The position numbers were made by a program, and so were the translations under genes. DNA of 64,000 nucleotides from Desulforhabdus amnigena (GTDB lineage: Bacteria > Desulfobacterota > Syntrophobacteria > Syntrophobacterales > Syntrophobacteraceae): the NCBI RefSeq assembly GCF_027925305.1, contig NZ_BSDR01000001.1, positions 957,001-1,021,000 on the forward strand, given 5' to 3'. Positions within the stretch are counted from its first letter, which is position 1. Every line of letters begins with the position of its first letter. A model generated the notes under the pieces. That model saw only the letters and a list, made by a program, of their open reading frames with translations, ran no database searches and was not told where the DNA came from. This document shows, one piece after another, positions 44,667 to 53,422 of this stretch.

Positions 44667-45728
44667 TCAGTGTCCCGTATCTGTGACCCCCGCTTCTGCA
44701 AAGGTTTTTATTTCCTTGAGGACCTTCGCAGACGCTTCGATAATATTCATAGCCAGGGCAGATCCCGTACCTTCTCCGAGACGCATCTCAAGATCCAAAA
44801 TTGGACGCAACCCGAGGAGCTCCACCATGGTTGCATGTCCGATCTCCAGACTCTGGTGTGAAATAAAAAGATAATCCTTCGCAACAGGCATCAACCGGCA
44901 GGCAATCAGAGCCCCGGCTGTGGCGATGAAACCGTCGCACACGATGGGCGCCTTCACTGCCGCAGCTCCCAAAACGGCTCCAGCAAGACCGGCAATTTCA
45001 AAACCTCCCACCTTGGTCAACACATCCAAAGCATCTTCAGAATCCGGCTGATTCACTTTCAATGCCTTTTCGACCGCCCTGACTTTTCGATTGAAAGCTT
45101 CATCATCAATCCCGGTGCCGCGACCCGTCAATTGTGAGACGGGTTTTCCACTGAATGTTGCAACAATGGCCGTCGAAGGTGTGGTATTGGCTATTCCCAT
45201 GTCACCCGTACCAAACAGTTCATACCCTTCCTCGAGAAAGGCCTTCTCGACCAGGCCAGCCCCAAGGAGCAGTCCCTGAATAGCCTGCTCTCTGCTCATG
45301 GCGGGACCTTTGCAAATATTTGCTGTTCCCTTGCCTATTTTTTTATGCACCACCTGCCATTCTTCGGGGATGTCTGCCGCCACTCCGCAATCCACGACAC
45401 GGACATCAGCTCCAGCATGTTTGGCCAAGATATTGATGGAAGCCCATCCCTGGATAAAGCTGAAAACCATTTGTCCGGTAACTTCCTGGGGGTATGCACT
45501 GACTCCCTCTTCTGCCACACCATGATCTCCAGCCATGGTGAAGATGAGCTTCTTTTTGACTGACGGCGTCAGAGTACCCTGAATGGCAGCCAGACGTGAG
45601 GCAATCACTTCCAAATGTCCAAGCGAACCTCGAGGCCGGATCTGAGAATGCAGTCTCTCCCATGCCTTTTCTTGCCATTCCTTTGAACAGGGTTCAATAC
45701 GATTCATCAAGTTCTTGAGATTTTGCAA
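44667..45728 (-). CDS. cobT: Nicotinate-nucleotide--dimethylbenzimidazole phosphoribosyltransferase CobT
   Basis: 353 residues from a TTG at 45728 placed five bases after AAGGAGG; the ATG at 45743 is the longer choice but has no ribosome-binding site. It makes the alpha-ribazole phosphate used for the lower ligand of cobalamin. It has RPRGSLGHLEVIASRLA at the N-terminus, the ribose-binding GDMGIANTTPSTAIVATFSG, the GRGTGIDDEAFNRK loop, GGFEIAGLAGAVLGAA and a C-terminal LRLGEGTGSALAMNII. A cobalamin riboswitch with terminator precedes it, so it is repressed when B12 is abundant. Confidence 0.95.
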   Translation of the reverse strand: MQNLKNLMNRIEPCSKEWQEKAWERLHSQIRPRGSLGHLEVIASRLAAIQGTLTPSVKKKLIFTMAGDHGVAEEGVSAYPQEVTGQMVFSFIQGWASINILAKHAGADVRVVDCGVAADIPEEWQVVHKKIGKGTANICKGPAMSREQAIQGLLLGAGLVEKAFLEEGYELFGTGDMGIANTTPSTAIVATFSGKPVSQLTGRGTGIDDEAFNRKVRAVEKALKVNQPDSEDALDVLTKVGGFEIAGLAGAVLGAAAVKAPIVCDGFIATAGALIACRLMPVAKDYLFISHQSLEIGHATMVELLGLRPILDLEMRLGEGTGSALAMNIIEASAKVLKEIKTFAEAGVTDTGH

Positions 45729-45768
45729 TTTATCCTCCTTCATGAATTACTTGAACTATAACCGTTCC

Positions 45769-45815
45769 AAAAAAAAATCCTTCAAACTTCTCCGCAAAGG
45801 GATGTTTGAAGGATT
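45769..45815 (-). terminator. Riboswitch expression-platform terminator
   Basis: On the minus strand AATCCTTCAAAC, a 16-base loop and GTTTGAAGGATT form a perfect 12-base stem followed by nine U residues (45777-45769). It lies between the cobalamin aptamer and cobT. Confidence 0.88.
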
Positions 45816-45859
45816 GCTTGATGGCTTCGGCAATCTCGAGCCATTACCCTGAAAACTCA

Positions 45860-46045
45860 GGCATCCTCTCCATCGCAGGTCTTCTGACTTGCGGTTCGCT
45901 TTACTCTCTGTTCCTTCCCATTCCTTGCCCAAAATATACGGGCTTGCAGGAACAGTGGCTGTTTCTCAGATTTCATCCCCGCTCACAGCGTCGGCCAAAC
46001 GCTACGGTTTTTCACCGTATTCCCATTTAAGCACACAGGCACAAC
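45860..46045 (-). promoter_or_regulatory. Cobalamin riboswitch upstream of cobT
   Basis: Minus-strand signature elements: GCCTGTGTGCTTAAATGGG near the 5' side, AACGGTGAAAAACCGT-type hairpin (TACGGTGAAAAACCGTA), CAGCCACTG, and the B12-box region AAGTCAGAAGACCTGC near 45880. The 3' portion overlaps alternative hairpins: GATTGC/GCAATC (45812-45817 with 45830-45835) and ATGGCT/AGCCAT (45821-45826 with 45839-45844). These are mutually exclusive with each other, and the first also with the terminator stem. Confidence 0.85.
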
Positions 46046-46083
46046 GAAGAGGCTTAACAGAAAAAACTCTTTCTCGAAAAGTA

Positions 46084-46362
46084 CTAAGATTTTTTGAGGG
46101 TTCTTTTGATGAGCTTAAGCGCTTTTTCTGTCTCCATCACCGGGATGATTTCAGCCACACCCAGATCCGTCCAGTTATAAATGGATGATGCGAGATGAAT
46201 TTCATCATCGGCCTCGAAAAGACGGAATACGCGATGCCCCGAAATGTCAAACCACTCCCCCTTGACCGTCACTCCAATGTCCTTTTCCTTTCCGCCCATG
46301 CCTCTTTCGATAACCAAATTACGATCTTCCGGAGAATAATTAAAAATGGCCATAAACAGCAT
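46084..46362 (-). CDS. DUF3303-like protein
   Basis: 92 residues; AAAGGAG lies six bases before the ATG at 46362. The sequence fits the DUF3303 ferredoxin-like fold: MAIFNYSPEDRNLVIERG, VTVKGEWFDISGHRVFRLFEAD and TDLGVAEIIPVMETEKA. The family has no established function. It is upstream of the cobT riboswitch on the same strand but ends before the aptamer, so it is probably transcribed separately. Confidence 0.75.
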   Translation of the reverse strand: MLFMAIFNYSPEDRNLVIERGMGGKEKDIGVTVKGEWFDISGHRVFRLFEADDEIHLASSIYNWTDLGVAEIIPVMETEKALKLIKRTLKKS

Positions 46363-46673
46363 AAGAGGCTCCTTTCTCAATTGTGGAGATGGGTTAAGTG
46401 CGCACTCCTCACGATGACCGACGTCATGGTCTACAATAGAGCTCGGTGAAATCACCTGCCCCAACGCCACTCGGGCGCGACAATCAGGAGCAAGGCCATC
46501 CCTGCTCCATCAAAACAGAAACTTGATTTTTGGTGGTGCCCCCTGAAATTCTTATAACACATTATAGAGAACTCGATAATCAGAAAGTAAGCAATTAACG
46601 GTATTGCTGACAGGCGAATGTTCAGAACGACGCAGATTCAAGAAATATTCATTCGGCACTGGATGTGACATGT
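46363..46673. other. Intergenic region between the DUF3303 and Qng1 genes
   Basis: About 310 bases with no accepted gene, RNA or repeat; the promoter of the DUF3303 gene is presumably here but no strong boxes were seen. Confidence 0.35.
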
Positions 46674-47654
46674 TCAATAGAAAATGGTACGGCAGCGATG
46701 GTATGGCCTCTTTCTGAAGGATTCCATCTGCCCCAATTGCCAGAGCCAGTTGTCAACCCAGGTGCTGCTGACTTCTCTTCCCTGTGCCGCAAATGCATTC
46801 TTTAGTGCTTCCACCGCCCATACAGTCATCGCCCGGATTTCTATCTCTTCCTCACACCCCTGAGACAATACTTGCATGGAATCGACCTTGCTGGCCAAGT
46901 CCGGATGGTATGAGATCACTCCCAATGCTCTCAAAACTTGAGGTAACTTATAGTCGGCAAAAGCCGTGAGTTTATCCATATGTATGAATTTTCCCCACTT
47001 TCGTCCAGCAAATGCCAGATTCACATCCGAAATGAAGATTTGTGCTCTTTTCCAGAAATAGACTTCTATCTCACCATATCGAGCGTCATCGCGAAAACTG
47101 GGAAAAGAATCCACGATTTTTTTTACTGCGACCAGGGCATTTCCTTTTGCCGACTCAAGTAGATGAATGATATCACCCCGCCACGTAGAGTTCAGAATCC
47201 GACCCGCTTCTCTAAGATTGAAAAGCCGTTCTTCAAAGAGTGGAATTTCCACATTTCCCGACAAAATCCCTTTCAGATCATCGGCAGAAAGATTTGCCAG
47301 AAAATCCGGTTGAGTGATAGGAATCCCACTTTCTTGAGCACGCTTGAGACTTGCAGCCAACCCCCAATAACCTGATCGGGGACTTCCACCGTAGTGTATT
47401 GTCCAGGTCGGTTCGCCCACATCTGGCCAGAAGCAATGGTTTAAAATGTCCAAAACAAAAATCCAACGAACGGTTTCCTCGGAGTCATCGAAAAAGTGAC
47501 AAACGTTTTGCCATTCTCCCAAATCCCGAAAATAATCTCCCCATTTTTCCACAGCGGGTCGCACCAATTCGGGATGAAAGAATACACGACTGCATCGAGA
47601 AACGACTGCTGCTATCGATGGTAAAATAAAAAATTGAGCTTGATCATTTCGCAT
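46674..47654 (-). CDS. Queuosine 5'-phosphate N-glycosylase/hydrolase (Qng1, DUF2419)
   Basis: 326 residues. The family pattern is continuous: WIFVLDILNHCFWPD (about residues 65-80), WTIHYGGSPRSGYWGLAASL, IPITQPDFLANLS, the long YFWKRAQIFISDVNLAF, FIHMDKLTAFADYKLPQ, and VEIRA-like IEIRAMTVWAVEAL to WVDNWLWQLGQ. Qng1 releases queuine from queuosine 5'-monophosphate so it can be reused for tRNA modification. It appears complete and in one piece. No other queuosine genes (tgt, queA, queG, YhhQ) are nearby, so it stands alone and may have been acquired by transfer. Confidence 0.88.
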   Translation of the reverse strand: MRNDQAQFFILPSIAAVVSRCSRVFFHPELVRPAVEKWGDYFRDLGEWQNVCHFFDDSEETVRWIFVLDILNHCFWPDVGEPTWTIHYGGSPRSGYWGLAASLKRAQESGIPITQPDFLANLSADDLKGILSGNVEIPLFEERLFNLREAGRILNSTWRGDIIHLLESAKGNALVAVKKIVDSFPSFRDDARYGEIEVYFWKRAQIFISDVNLAFAGRKWGKFIHMDKLTAFADYKLPQVLRALGVISYHPDLASKVDSMQVLSQGCEEEIEIRAMTVWAVEALKNAFAAQGREVSSTWVDNWLWQLGQMESFRKRPYHRCRTIFY

Positions 47655-47876
47655 TGTTGGTGCTCCTCATAGAGGCACACAAAAGGCATGGAAAAAAACA
47701 GGTATTGGAATCTGAAAAACGAATATATTATAACATCTGGAAATAACAGCCTAAAAATATTTCATCTCAATAACAAAGCCCATGCGAGGACCTTTCCAGC
47801 ACCTTACATGGGCTTTTCTTTTTGGAATGTAATTTTTCTGAAAATTCAAGAGCGATGATGATAATGAAATGTTCGA

Positions 47877-49034
47877 TCAGGAAGTTGCAGCTTCTACAGC
47901 GATCTGACTTTCAGTTGCCGGTGCCAGAACCTCCTGGGCATACCGCTCCTTTACTCTCAGCAGGTAAATCACTACGGGCCTATAAGCCAGATGGGCCCAT
48001 TTGGCGAAAGGTACTTCCAGAACAAGCATGGGAACAGCTACCATCATATGAATGATATAAAGGAAATAGGTTGTAGCGGGCCAGTCCAGTAAGCGGGTGA
48101 AGTGAACAAAGATGCCGGTCAGGGTTGTCAACTGCAACAAAATGAGAAACATCCAGTCGGTCGGATGGGAATTTTGATAGGGCGGTTTGTTCTTCTTCAA
48201 ACGTCCGATGATGGCATAGGTGGTGCCGTATAGGATCGCAAACGTCGCATAATACCCCACCAATCGTACGGGATGCGAGAACGCATATTCAATGTGATCG
48301 CGTTGAAACCATCTGATGAACACAACGACCAACAGAAAAACGGATGAGTACCCCGTCATAATCATCAGGTGTACGAACCATTGCATCTTGTCCGAACATT
48401 TGCCGAAACGCTTTTGAGTCAGAAAATGAAGCAACAGTTCCTTGGCTTCGGTAGCATAAATCCTGAGAGGGACCTTAAACGCCAGCTTCCCCATAATGAT
48501 TCTAAAGCACCGAAAAACATTGCTCAAAAGCAGAAAGGAAAGGATTCCACCCATTATGAGATCTGCAATTTCAATATGTTCGGCAGGCCATAAGGAGTTC
48601 AACGCGGCATGTTCCCAATTAGGATGGCCAGTATTGAAAATGAGAAGTCCAATTCCGACCAACAAGGCAACAATAGAGATGGCGATGATTTCAAATCTTT
48701 CAGATGTATAAAATTTGCGGGCAAAACCTGTCCAATCGTAAAGAGAGGTCAAATAGCGTCGCATGACCATCATGGTTTCACCAGGGTCCGCACCGCGAGG
48801 ACAATGGGTTGAACAATCTCCACAATAATAGCAGAGCCAGGGTTCCGGAGCATGGAGCAATTTTTCTCTCTGTCCCAATTGGATGAGCCGCACCATTTTT
48901 CTTGGAAAAGGATTCTCGGGTGTCGAGAGAGGGCAAATGGCCGTACAGTTTCCACAGTTAAAGCATTTGTTGGCGTCTTTAAGACCGAAGGATTCCAAAT
49001 CTTTTATCAAGGTGGGGTCGACTCTGTTACTCAT
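47877..49034 (-). CDS. qmoC: Quinone-interacting membrane-bound oxidoreductase subunit QmoC
   Basis: 385 residues from the ATG at 49034, which has AGGAGG seven bases upstream; the longer frame to 49220 crosses an intercistronic hairpin and is not used. The N-terminus binds two [4Fe-4S] clusters: CFNCGNCTAICPLS (about residue 21) and CYYCGDCSTHCPRG (about 65), HdrC-like. It is followed by six transmembrane helices of the cytochrome b (NarI-like) type with histidines for haem. It accepts electrons from menaquinol and passes them to QmoAB and then APS reductase. Confidence 0.96.
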   Translation of the reverse strand: MSNRVDPTLIKDLESFGLKDANKCFNCGNCTAICPLSTPENPFPRKMVRLIQLGQREKLLHAPEPWLCYYCGDCSTHCPRGADPGETMMVMRRYLTSLYDWTGFARKFYTSERFEIIAISIVALLVGIGLLIFNTGHPNWEHAALNSLWPAEHIEIADLIMGGILSFLLLSNVFRCFRIIMGKLAFKVPLRIYATEAKELLLHFLTQKRFGKCSDKMQWFVHLMIMTGYSSVFLLVVVFIRWFQRDHIEYAFSHPVRLVGYYATFAILYGTTYAIIGRLKKNKPPYQNSHPTDWMFLILLQLTTLTGIFVHFTRLLDWPATTYFLYIIHMMVAVPMLVLEVPFAKWAHLAYRPVVIYLLRVKERYAQEVLAPATESQIAVEAATS

Positions 49035-49142
49035 CGCAATGCCTCCTGTCACTATAGAAGTTAGGAAGATGACTTTCACAAAGCAAAGTCTGATAAAATC
49101 AGGAGCCTGGAATGCCTCAACGCCAAGCAATCTCACGAAAAA

Positions 49143-49226
49143 GGCGCCGGATGTTCCTTTTTTTACCTTCGGTTCAAGGCTCCCGATTTGTATCGGCGCC
49201 CCCATGTTCTCGATGGACATGGGGGC
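49143..49226 (-). terminator. Intercistronic hairpins between qmoB and qmoC
   Basis: Just after the qmoB stop: GCCCCCATG/CATGGGGGC (49226-49198, 11-base loop). A second pairing GGCGCCGAT with ATCCGGCGCC (49200-49143) ends in five U residues. The two share positions 49198-49200, so they may be alternative folds that attenuate read-through into qmoC or stabilise the qmoAB mRNA. Confidence 0.55.
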
Positions 49227-49238
49227 AAGAGAAGAGAA

Positions 49239-51452
49239 TTAGTATCCCTTGTAGGGGTTGGGACCTATTTCATTGAGTTTTTCAGCGAAGGAATCAAGGA
49301 GAGCGGGGAGTTTATCATAGTCGGTAATGGCAACAGCTTCAAAACGAACGCGATCGGATTCCAGTACAAGTCGATCCAATGTCTCTTTGACTTTGCTTAA
49401 CCGAATATTTGCAAGCTCACTTCCTTTAATGAAGTGGCATTGATAGTTTTCACCATGTTGACAACCTAGAAGCAGAACACCATCAATACCCTTGGAGAGC
49501 GAGTCAGCAACCCATACAAGATTCATGGAACCAAGACAGCGCACAGGGATAACGCGCACCCAGGCATTGTAGGTCATGCGGCGCAGGCCGACCATATCCA
49601 GCGCAGCATAGGCATCGTTTTCACAGGCCAAAACGAGGATACGAGGCTTTTCGTCGTATTCTTCAGGCACATTGATAGATTTGATCGTATCACCGATCAT
49701 TCCCACCGAATAGTTCTTGAAGGAGATGATACGTTCCGGACATGCACCCATGCAAACACCGCAACGGCGACAACGGGTAGGCTGAGGCAGCGGATTTCCC
49801 TTTTCGTCTTCGTTAATAGCACCGAACGGACATTCTTCCGTACAACGCTTACACTGGGTGCAACGCTGCATGAAAAATTCAGGGAAGCTTGCATCACCCA
49901 CGCGAGGATGTACGGCCAGACCGCGGCTCGTGAGTTCAATACACTGAATCGCCTTCAATGCAGCACCCGTAGCATCTTCGATAGAATTGGCCACACCCAT
50001 GGGGCGGCGTACGGGGCCCGCCGGATAAATACCCGTACGACGGCTCTCATAAGGGAAACAGATGAAGTGAGAATCGGGGAAACCATACTTTAGACCGGGA
50101 AGTTCAGGTCCCTGCCGATACTGAAGATTGAGAATGTCGGAAGCAAGAATAGCGTCCTGAGGAGTTTCAACTTCGGGTTCGCCCTCTTTCTTCTCTTTGG
50201 CTTTTACATCCTCACCAAACGCTGTTCTGGGAACCATACCCGTAGCCAGAACGACCAGATCCAGATCGCCGATAACGATCGTATCGCCCAAAAGCTCATC
50301 GAAAGCCTGGACACTGACGTCACCGTTACTGACCAGCACTTCGGGATCCTGGCTGCGTACAAAAATAACGCCCTCTTCCTGGGCCTTTCTATAGAAATCT
50401 TCACCCTGACCGGGAGTCCGAAGTTCTTTGTAAATCACATAAACGTTGCTCGAGGGATCTTGTTGCTTGACCTCGATGGCCTGTTTCAAGGCGGTAAAGC
50501 AGCACACCGAGGAACAATACGGCAGATGGTTGGGATCACGCTGTCCCGCACATTGCAGAAAGGCAACATTCTTGACCATCTTTTGGTCACTCGGGCGGGT
50601 GATCTTGCCGGAGAGGCTGATTTCTTCAAACTGGACATTGGTGATGACGTTGGGAGATGCACCATAGCCCAGCTTGGCATCCAGTTTAGTGGGATCATAA
50701 GGTTCCCAACCAGCAGCCTGGACAACCGCACCAATACGATGCTCCATCTTCGAGCCGTTTTGGGAGATGGTAGCATTAAAAACGCAAGGGCCACCAGTGA
50801 GTGATTCTACTTTTGCTCCCGTGTAGACTTTGATCTTATCATTTTGTTGAACCGCCTGAATGATTTGATCGATGTCGTTGGTCTGGACTTCTTTATAAGG
50901 AAAGGTGACTTTTTTACCGACTTTCTTCTGATAACCACCCAACTCAGCCTGCTTTTCCACCAGGACAACTGAATAGCCGGCTTTGGCCGCTTCCAAGGAT
51001 GCGGTCATACCTGTCAAACCGCCGCCCACCACCAGAATATCGCGAGACAATTCCTCTTCCGGCTTGTAGGGTTCGGGAAGCTCCATCTTGCTGGCTTTTG
51101 TAACGCCCATTCGGAGGTAATCCTCAGCCATCATCTGAGTATCTTCTGCTTTGGGCGGCTGAGACCAGGCAACCTGTTCGCGCAGGTTGACACGTTCAAT
51201 GATGGTACCCTCAAAGTTGAAAACATCATACATGACGCGAGGTGAGCAGGCTGCTATGACGAGCGTGTTGGCACCTTCGTTGGCCATATCGTCTCTAATG
51301 AGCTGAGCCCCTTCTTTACTGCAAAGGTTTGCATGGACCTTACATATGGGAACCGACAGCTCCGAGGTCGCCAATTCGCTCAATTGATCTATATCGAGGG
51401 CATCTCCGATGCCACATCCAGTACAAATATATACTGCTAACTTTTTCTCCAT
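49239..51452 (-). CDS. qmoB: Quinone-interacting membrane-bound oxidoreductase subunit QmoB
   Basis: 737 residues. The N-terminus YICTGCGIGDALDID is followed by an FAD-binding HdrA-like domain with VVGGGLTGMTASLEAAKAG near residue 145. Two ferredoxin clusters follow: CTQCKRCTEECPFG and CRRCGVCMGACPE (about residues 535-580). A C-terminal MvhD/HdrD-type domain has RCLGSMNLVWVADSLSKG and GCQHGENYQC. It forms the cytoplasmic electron-transfer core with QmoA. Five bases separate it from the qmoA stop. Confidence 0.97.
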   Translation of the reverse strand: MEKKLAVYICTGCGIGDALDIDQLSELATSELSVPICKVHANLCSKEGAQLIRDDMANEGANTLVIAACSPRVMYDVFNFEGTIIERVNLREQVAWSQPPKAEDTQMMAEDYLRMGVTKASKMELPEPYKPEEELSRDILVVGGGLTGMTASLEAAKAGYSVVLVEKQAELGGYQKKVGKKVTFPYKEVQTNDIDQIIQAVQQNDKIKVYTGAKVESLTGGPCVFNATISQNGSKMEHRIGAVVQAAGWEPYDPTKLDAKLGYGASPNVITNVQFEEISLSGKITRPSDQKMVKNVAFLQCAGQRDPNHLPYCSSVCCFTALKQAIEVKQQDPSSNVYVIYKELRTPGQGEDFYRKAQEEGVIFVRSQDPEVLVSNGDVSVQAFDELLGDTIVIGDLDLVVLATGMVPRTAFGEDVKAKEKKEGEPEVETPQDAILASDILNLQYRQGPELPGLKYGFPDSHFICFPYESRRTGIYPAGPVRRPMGVANSIEDATGAALKAIQCIELTSRGLAVHPRVGDASFPEFFMQRCTQCKRCTEECPFGAINEDEKGNPLPQPTRCRRCGVCMGACPERIISFKNYSVGMIGDTIKSINVPEEYDEKPRILVLACENDAYAALDMVGLRRMTYNAWVRVIPVRCLGSMNLVWVADSLSKGIDGVLLLGCQHGENYQCHFIKGSELANIRLSKVKETLDRLVLESDRVRFEAVAITDYDKLPALLDSFAEKLNEIGPNPYKGY

Positions 51453-51457
51453 TGAGT

Positions 51458-52720
51458 CTACCTCCTGGCAATGGATTGGATAGCTTTAAGTGCGGCTGCC
51501 GTGCCATCTTGTACCGCTTCAGAAACGCCAACGGGGGTTCTTGTGCAACCAGCGGCATAAATGCCCGGTTTGGCCTCAAGTGATGCCACAAATCCGTACT
51601 CATCACTGCCCACGGTCCCAGGAATCGGTGAATCGGACGTATTGGGCTGCATTCCTGTTGCCAGTACCGCCATATCCACAGTTATCTGATGCAAGGCTCC
51701 AGCAGCGGTATCTTCGACCCGCAAAACAAGGTTCTTAGTGGCGGCGTCTTCTTCTATCTTGGCCACCTTTCCTTTGAAAAACTGAATATTCTGGTCTTCT
51801 TTGACCTTTTGGTAGAAATCTTCAAGCCTGTCCATTGCCCGGATATCGATATAGAAGATGTAGATTTTGGCGTCGGGGTATTGGGCGCGTACATATGTGG
51901 CCTGCTTCATGGACGCCATGCAGCAAATGGAAGAGCAGAACGGAAGATGATTCTGGTCACGGGAACCAGCACATTGAACAAAAGCGATCGTTTCAGGAGC
52001 CTTGCCGTCCGACGGCCGCACAATCTTGCCCTGCGTAGGTCCGTTCCATGCAGCCAAACGCTCCATCATCACGTTGGTGACAACGTTGGGGTACTTCTTG
52101 AATCCCAGAGTATCCAGCCTGGTGGCGTCATACGGTTTCCAACCGGTTGCCCAAGTGATGGCTCCCACCTTCAGGTTTACGGTCTTGGGCTCCATGGTCA
52201 AATCGATGGCGTCGTAAGGACATGCATCCTTTACCTTTTGCGCGTCCGGACTGGCGACCAATGCCGGGTCCAAAACGAAGCGCATGGGGAAAGCCATGTC
52301 ATGGGGCAGATAAGCCGCCTTGATTTTGTCCATACCATAATTGAAGGGGTTGTCAATTTCCATGCTGGTGGCTTCTGCGCACTTACCACAGCCGGTGCAC
52401 TTTTCATTGACATATCGAGGGTTCAATTTGATGGAGACGTCAAAATCGCCTTCTTGACCAGAAATGGCTTCTACTTCCGCCATGGTGAAGAAACGGATTC
52501 TGGGATTGTTCTTGATCCGACGGAAGTTGATTTCCAAACCGCAGTATGGCGGACACAACTTCGGAAAGTACTGATGAAGCTGAGCCACTCGTCCGCCAAG
52601 ATACGCATTCTTTTCGACGAGATAGACTTCGTGGCCCGCTTCTGCTGCTTCGATGGCGGCGGCGAGTCCGCTCATGCCGCCTCCGACCACCAAAATACTT
52701 TGAGTTACTGCGTTTGCCAT
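51458..52720 (-). CDS. qmoA: Quinone-interacting membrane-bound oxidoreductase subunit QmoA
   Basis: 420 residues; ATG at 52720 follows TTAGGAGGATAAGC. It has the FAD-binding VVGGGMSGLAAAIEAAEAG and LVEKNAYLGGRV at the N-terminus, the CPPYCGLEINFRRI segment, an iron-sulfur-like CTGCGKC near residue 115 and a second FAD contact ATGMQPNT near 375. It is HdrA-like and cytoplasmic, and first in the qmoABC operon. The aprAB genes that usually precede qmo are absent from the flank, so they must be elsewhere or unlinked. Confidence 0.97.
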   Translation of the reverse strand: MANAVTQSILVVGGGMSGLAAAIEAAEAGHEVYLVEKNAYLGGRVAQLHQYFPKLCPPYCGLEINFRRIKNNPRIRFFTMAEVEAISGQEGDFDVSIKLNPRYVNEKCTGCGKCAEATSMEIDNPFNYGMDKIKAAYLPHDMAFPMRFVLDPALVASPDAQKVKDACPYDAIDLTMEPKTVNLKVGAITWATGWKPYDATRLDTLGFKKYPNVVTNVMMERLAAWNGPTQGKIVRPSDGKAPETIAFVQCAGSRDQNHLPFCSSICCMASMKQATYVRAQYPDAKIYIFYIDIRAMDRLEDFYQKVKEDQNIQFFKGKVAKIEEDAATKNLVLRVEDTAAGALHQITVDMAVLATGMQPNTSDSPIPGTVGSDEYGFVASLEAKPGIYAAGCTRTPVGVSEAVQDGTAAALKAIQSIARR

Positions 52721-53159
52721 GCTTATCCTCCTAAGCTGATTTAAAAATATATCGAGAACCCCACCAGCGTTTGGGCACAATCTCCAAGATTTCGCTCTTT
52801 CCTATTTGCTCGGCACAAACCTTGCAAAAGCTCAAGATTCCCAATACTCCCCGTGTGCATATATACACAAAGAGCCTTGATCGTGCAACAAAAAGATCTG
52901 AAAATCCGGAGAATATTACTTTTCTCGTCGTTTCTAAATGATTCGTCTAGGAATCGTCAACCCTTTTGATGTGATGAAATTGTGAAATAAAGATCAAAAA
53001 TCAGAGCATTTTTCTTGCAAAAAGAAGCCGGCTTGCTTAAATACTTTAATCAGTGTTGATATGCACCCGGAAAAATGGATGCGTGAGGGCCGCTTTACCT
53101 GTTTTATCTGGGTACAAAGCTTCAGTTTTGAACCACTCGACTAAAAAGGGAGTGAGGCA
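52721..53159. promoter_or_regulatory. qmo upstream region and divergent spacer
   Basis: Minus-strand TTGACG at 52960-52955 is a candidate -35 box for qmo. A half-site TTGTGAAAT at 52980-52988 resembles one arm of the Rex redox repressor consensus; the other arm is degenerate (ATCAAAA). No aprAB or other gene is in this 440-base interval. Confidence 0.35.
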
Positions 53160-53360
53160 ATGGAAGAGAAGCAAGATAAAAAAGGCAAATGGATAGAATT
53201 GGCAATAAAATTGGCACTGTCACTTGCAGCACTCTTTCCAGTTTATGTGATACTCTATCTGACTTTCCCTGCATCCATTGTGGCGTTTTACCTGATTTCG
53301 GCTGTTTTATTTGCGTTTTTGGCACCTTGGGAAAATTTCAAGAAGAAATTTTTGTCTTAA
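53160..53360 (+). CDS. Small inner-membrane protein, 66 residues
   Basis: GGGAGTGAGG precedes the ATG. Two transmembrane segments are seen: IELAIKLALSLAALFPVYVI and IVAFYLISAVLFAFLAPW, with Lys-rich ends on both sides (KQDKKGK at the start, FKKKFLS at the end). A strong terminator follows at once, so it is a complete transcription unit. The function is unknown. Confidence 0.65.
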   Translation: MEEKQDKKGKWIELAIKLALSLAALFPVYVILYLTFPASIVAFYLISAVLFAFLAPWENFKKKFLS

Positions 53361-53366
53361 GCTCTT

Positions 53367-53406
53367 AAAGGGGTAAAATCGTTTCGATACATTTTGCCCC
53401 TTTTTT
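53367..53406 (+). terminator. Intrinsic terminator after the small membrane protein gene
   Basis: AAAGGGGTAAAAT pairs with ATTTTGCCCCTTT over 13 positions (one G-U), with an 11-base loop, followed by more T residues, seven bases past the stop codon. Confidence 0.85.
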
Positions 53407-53422
53407 GCCCGAGGGAAACTAC

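Noticed and set aside
49035-49220. Longer N-terminus of QmoC
   Set aside because: The region contains intercistronic hairpins, lacks a ribosome-binding site at 49220, and the AGGAGG at 49034 gives the family-typical start.
51689-52744. 351-codon plus-strand frame opposite qmoA
   Set aside because: Antisense shadow of QmoA; no motifs.
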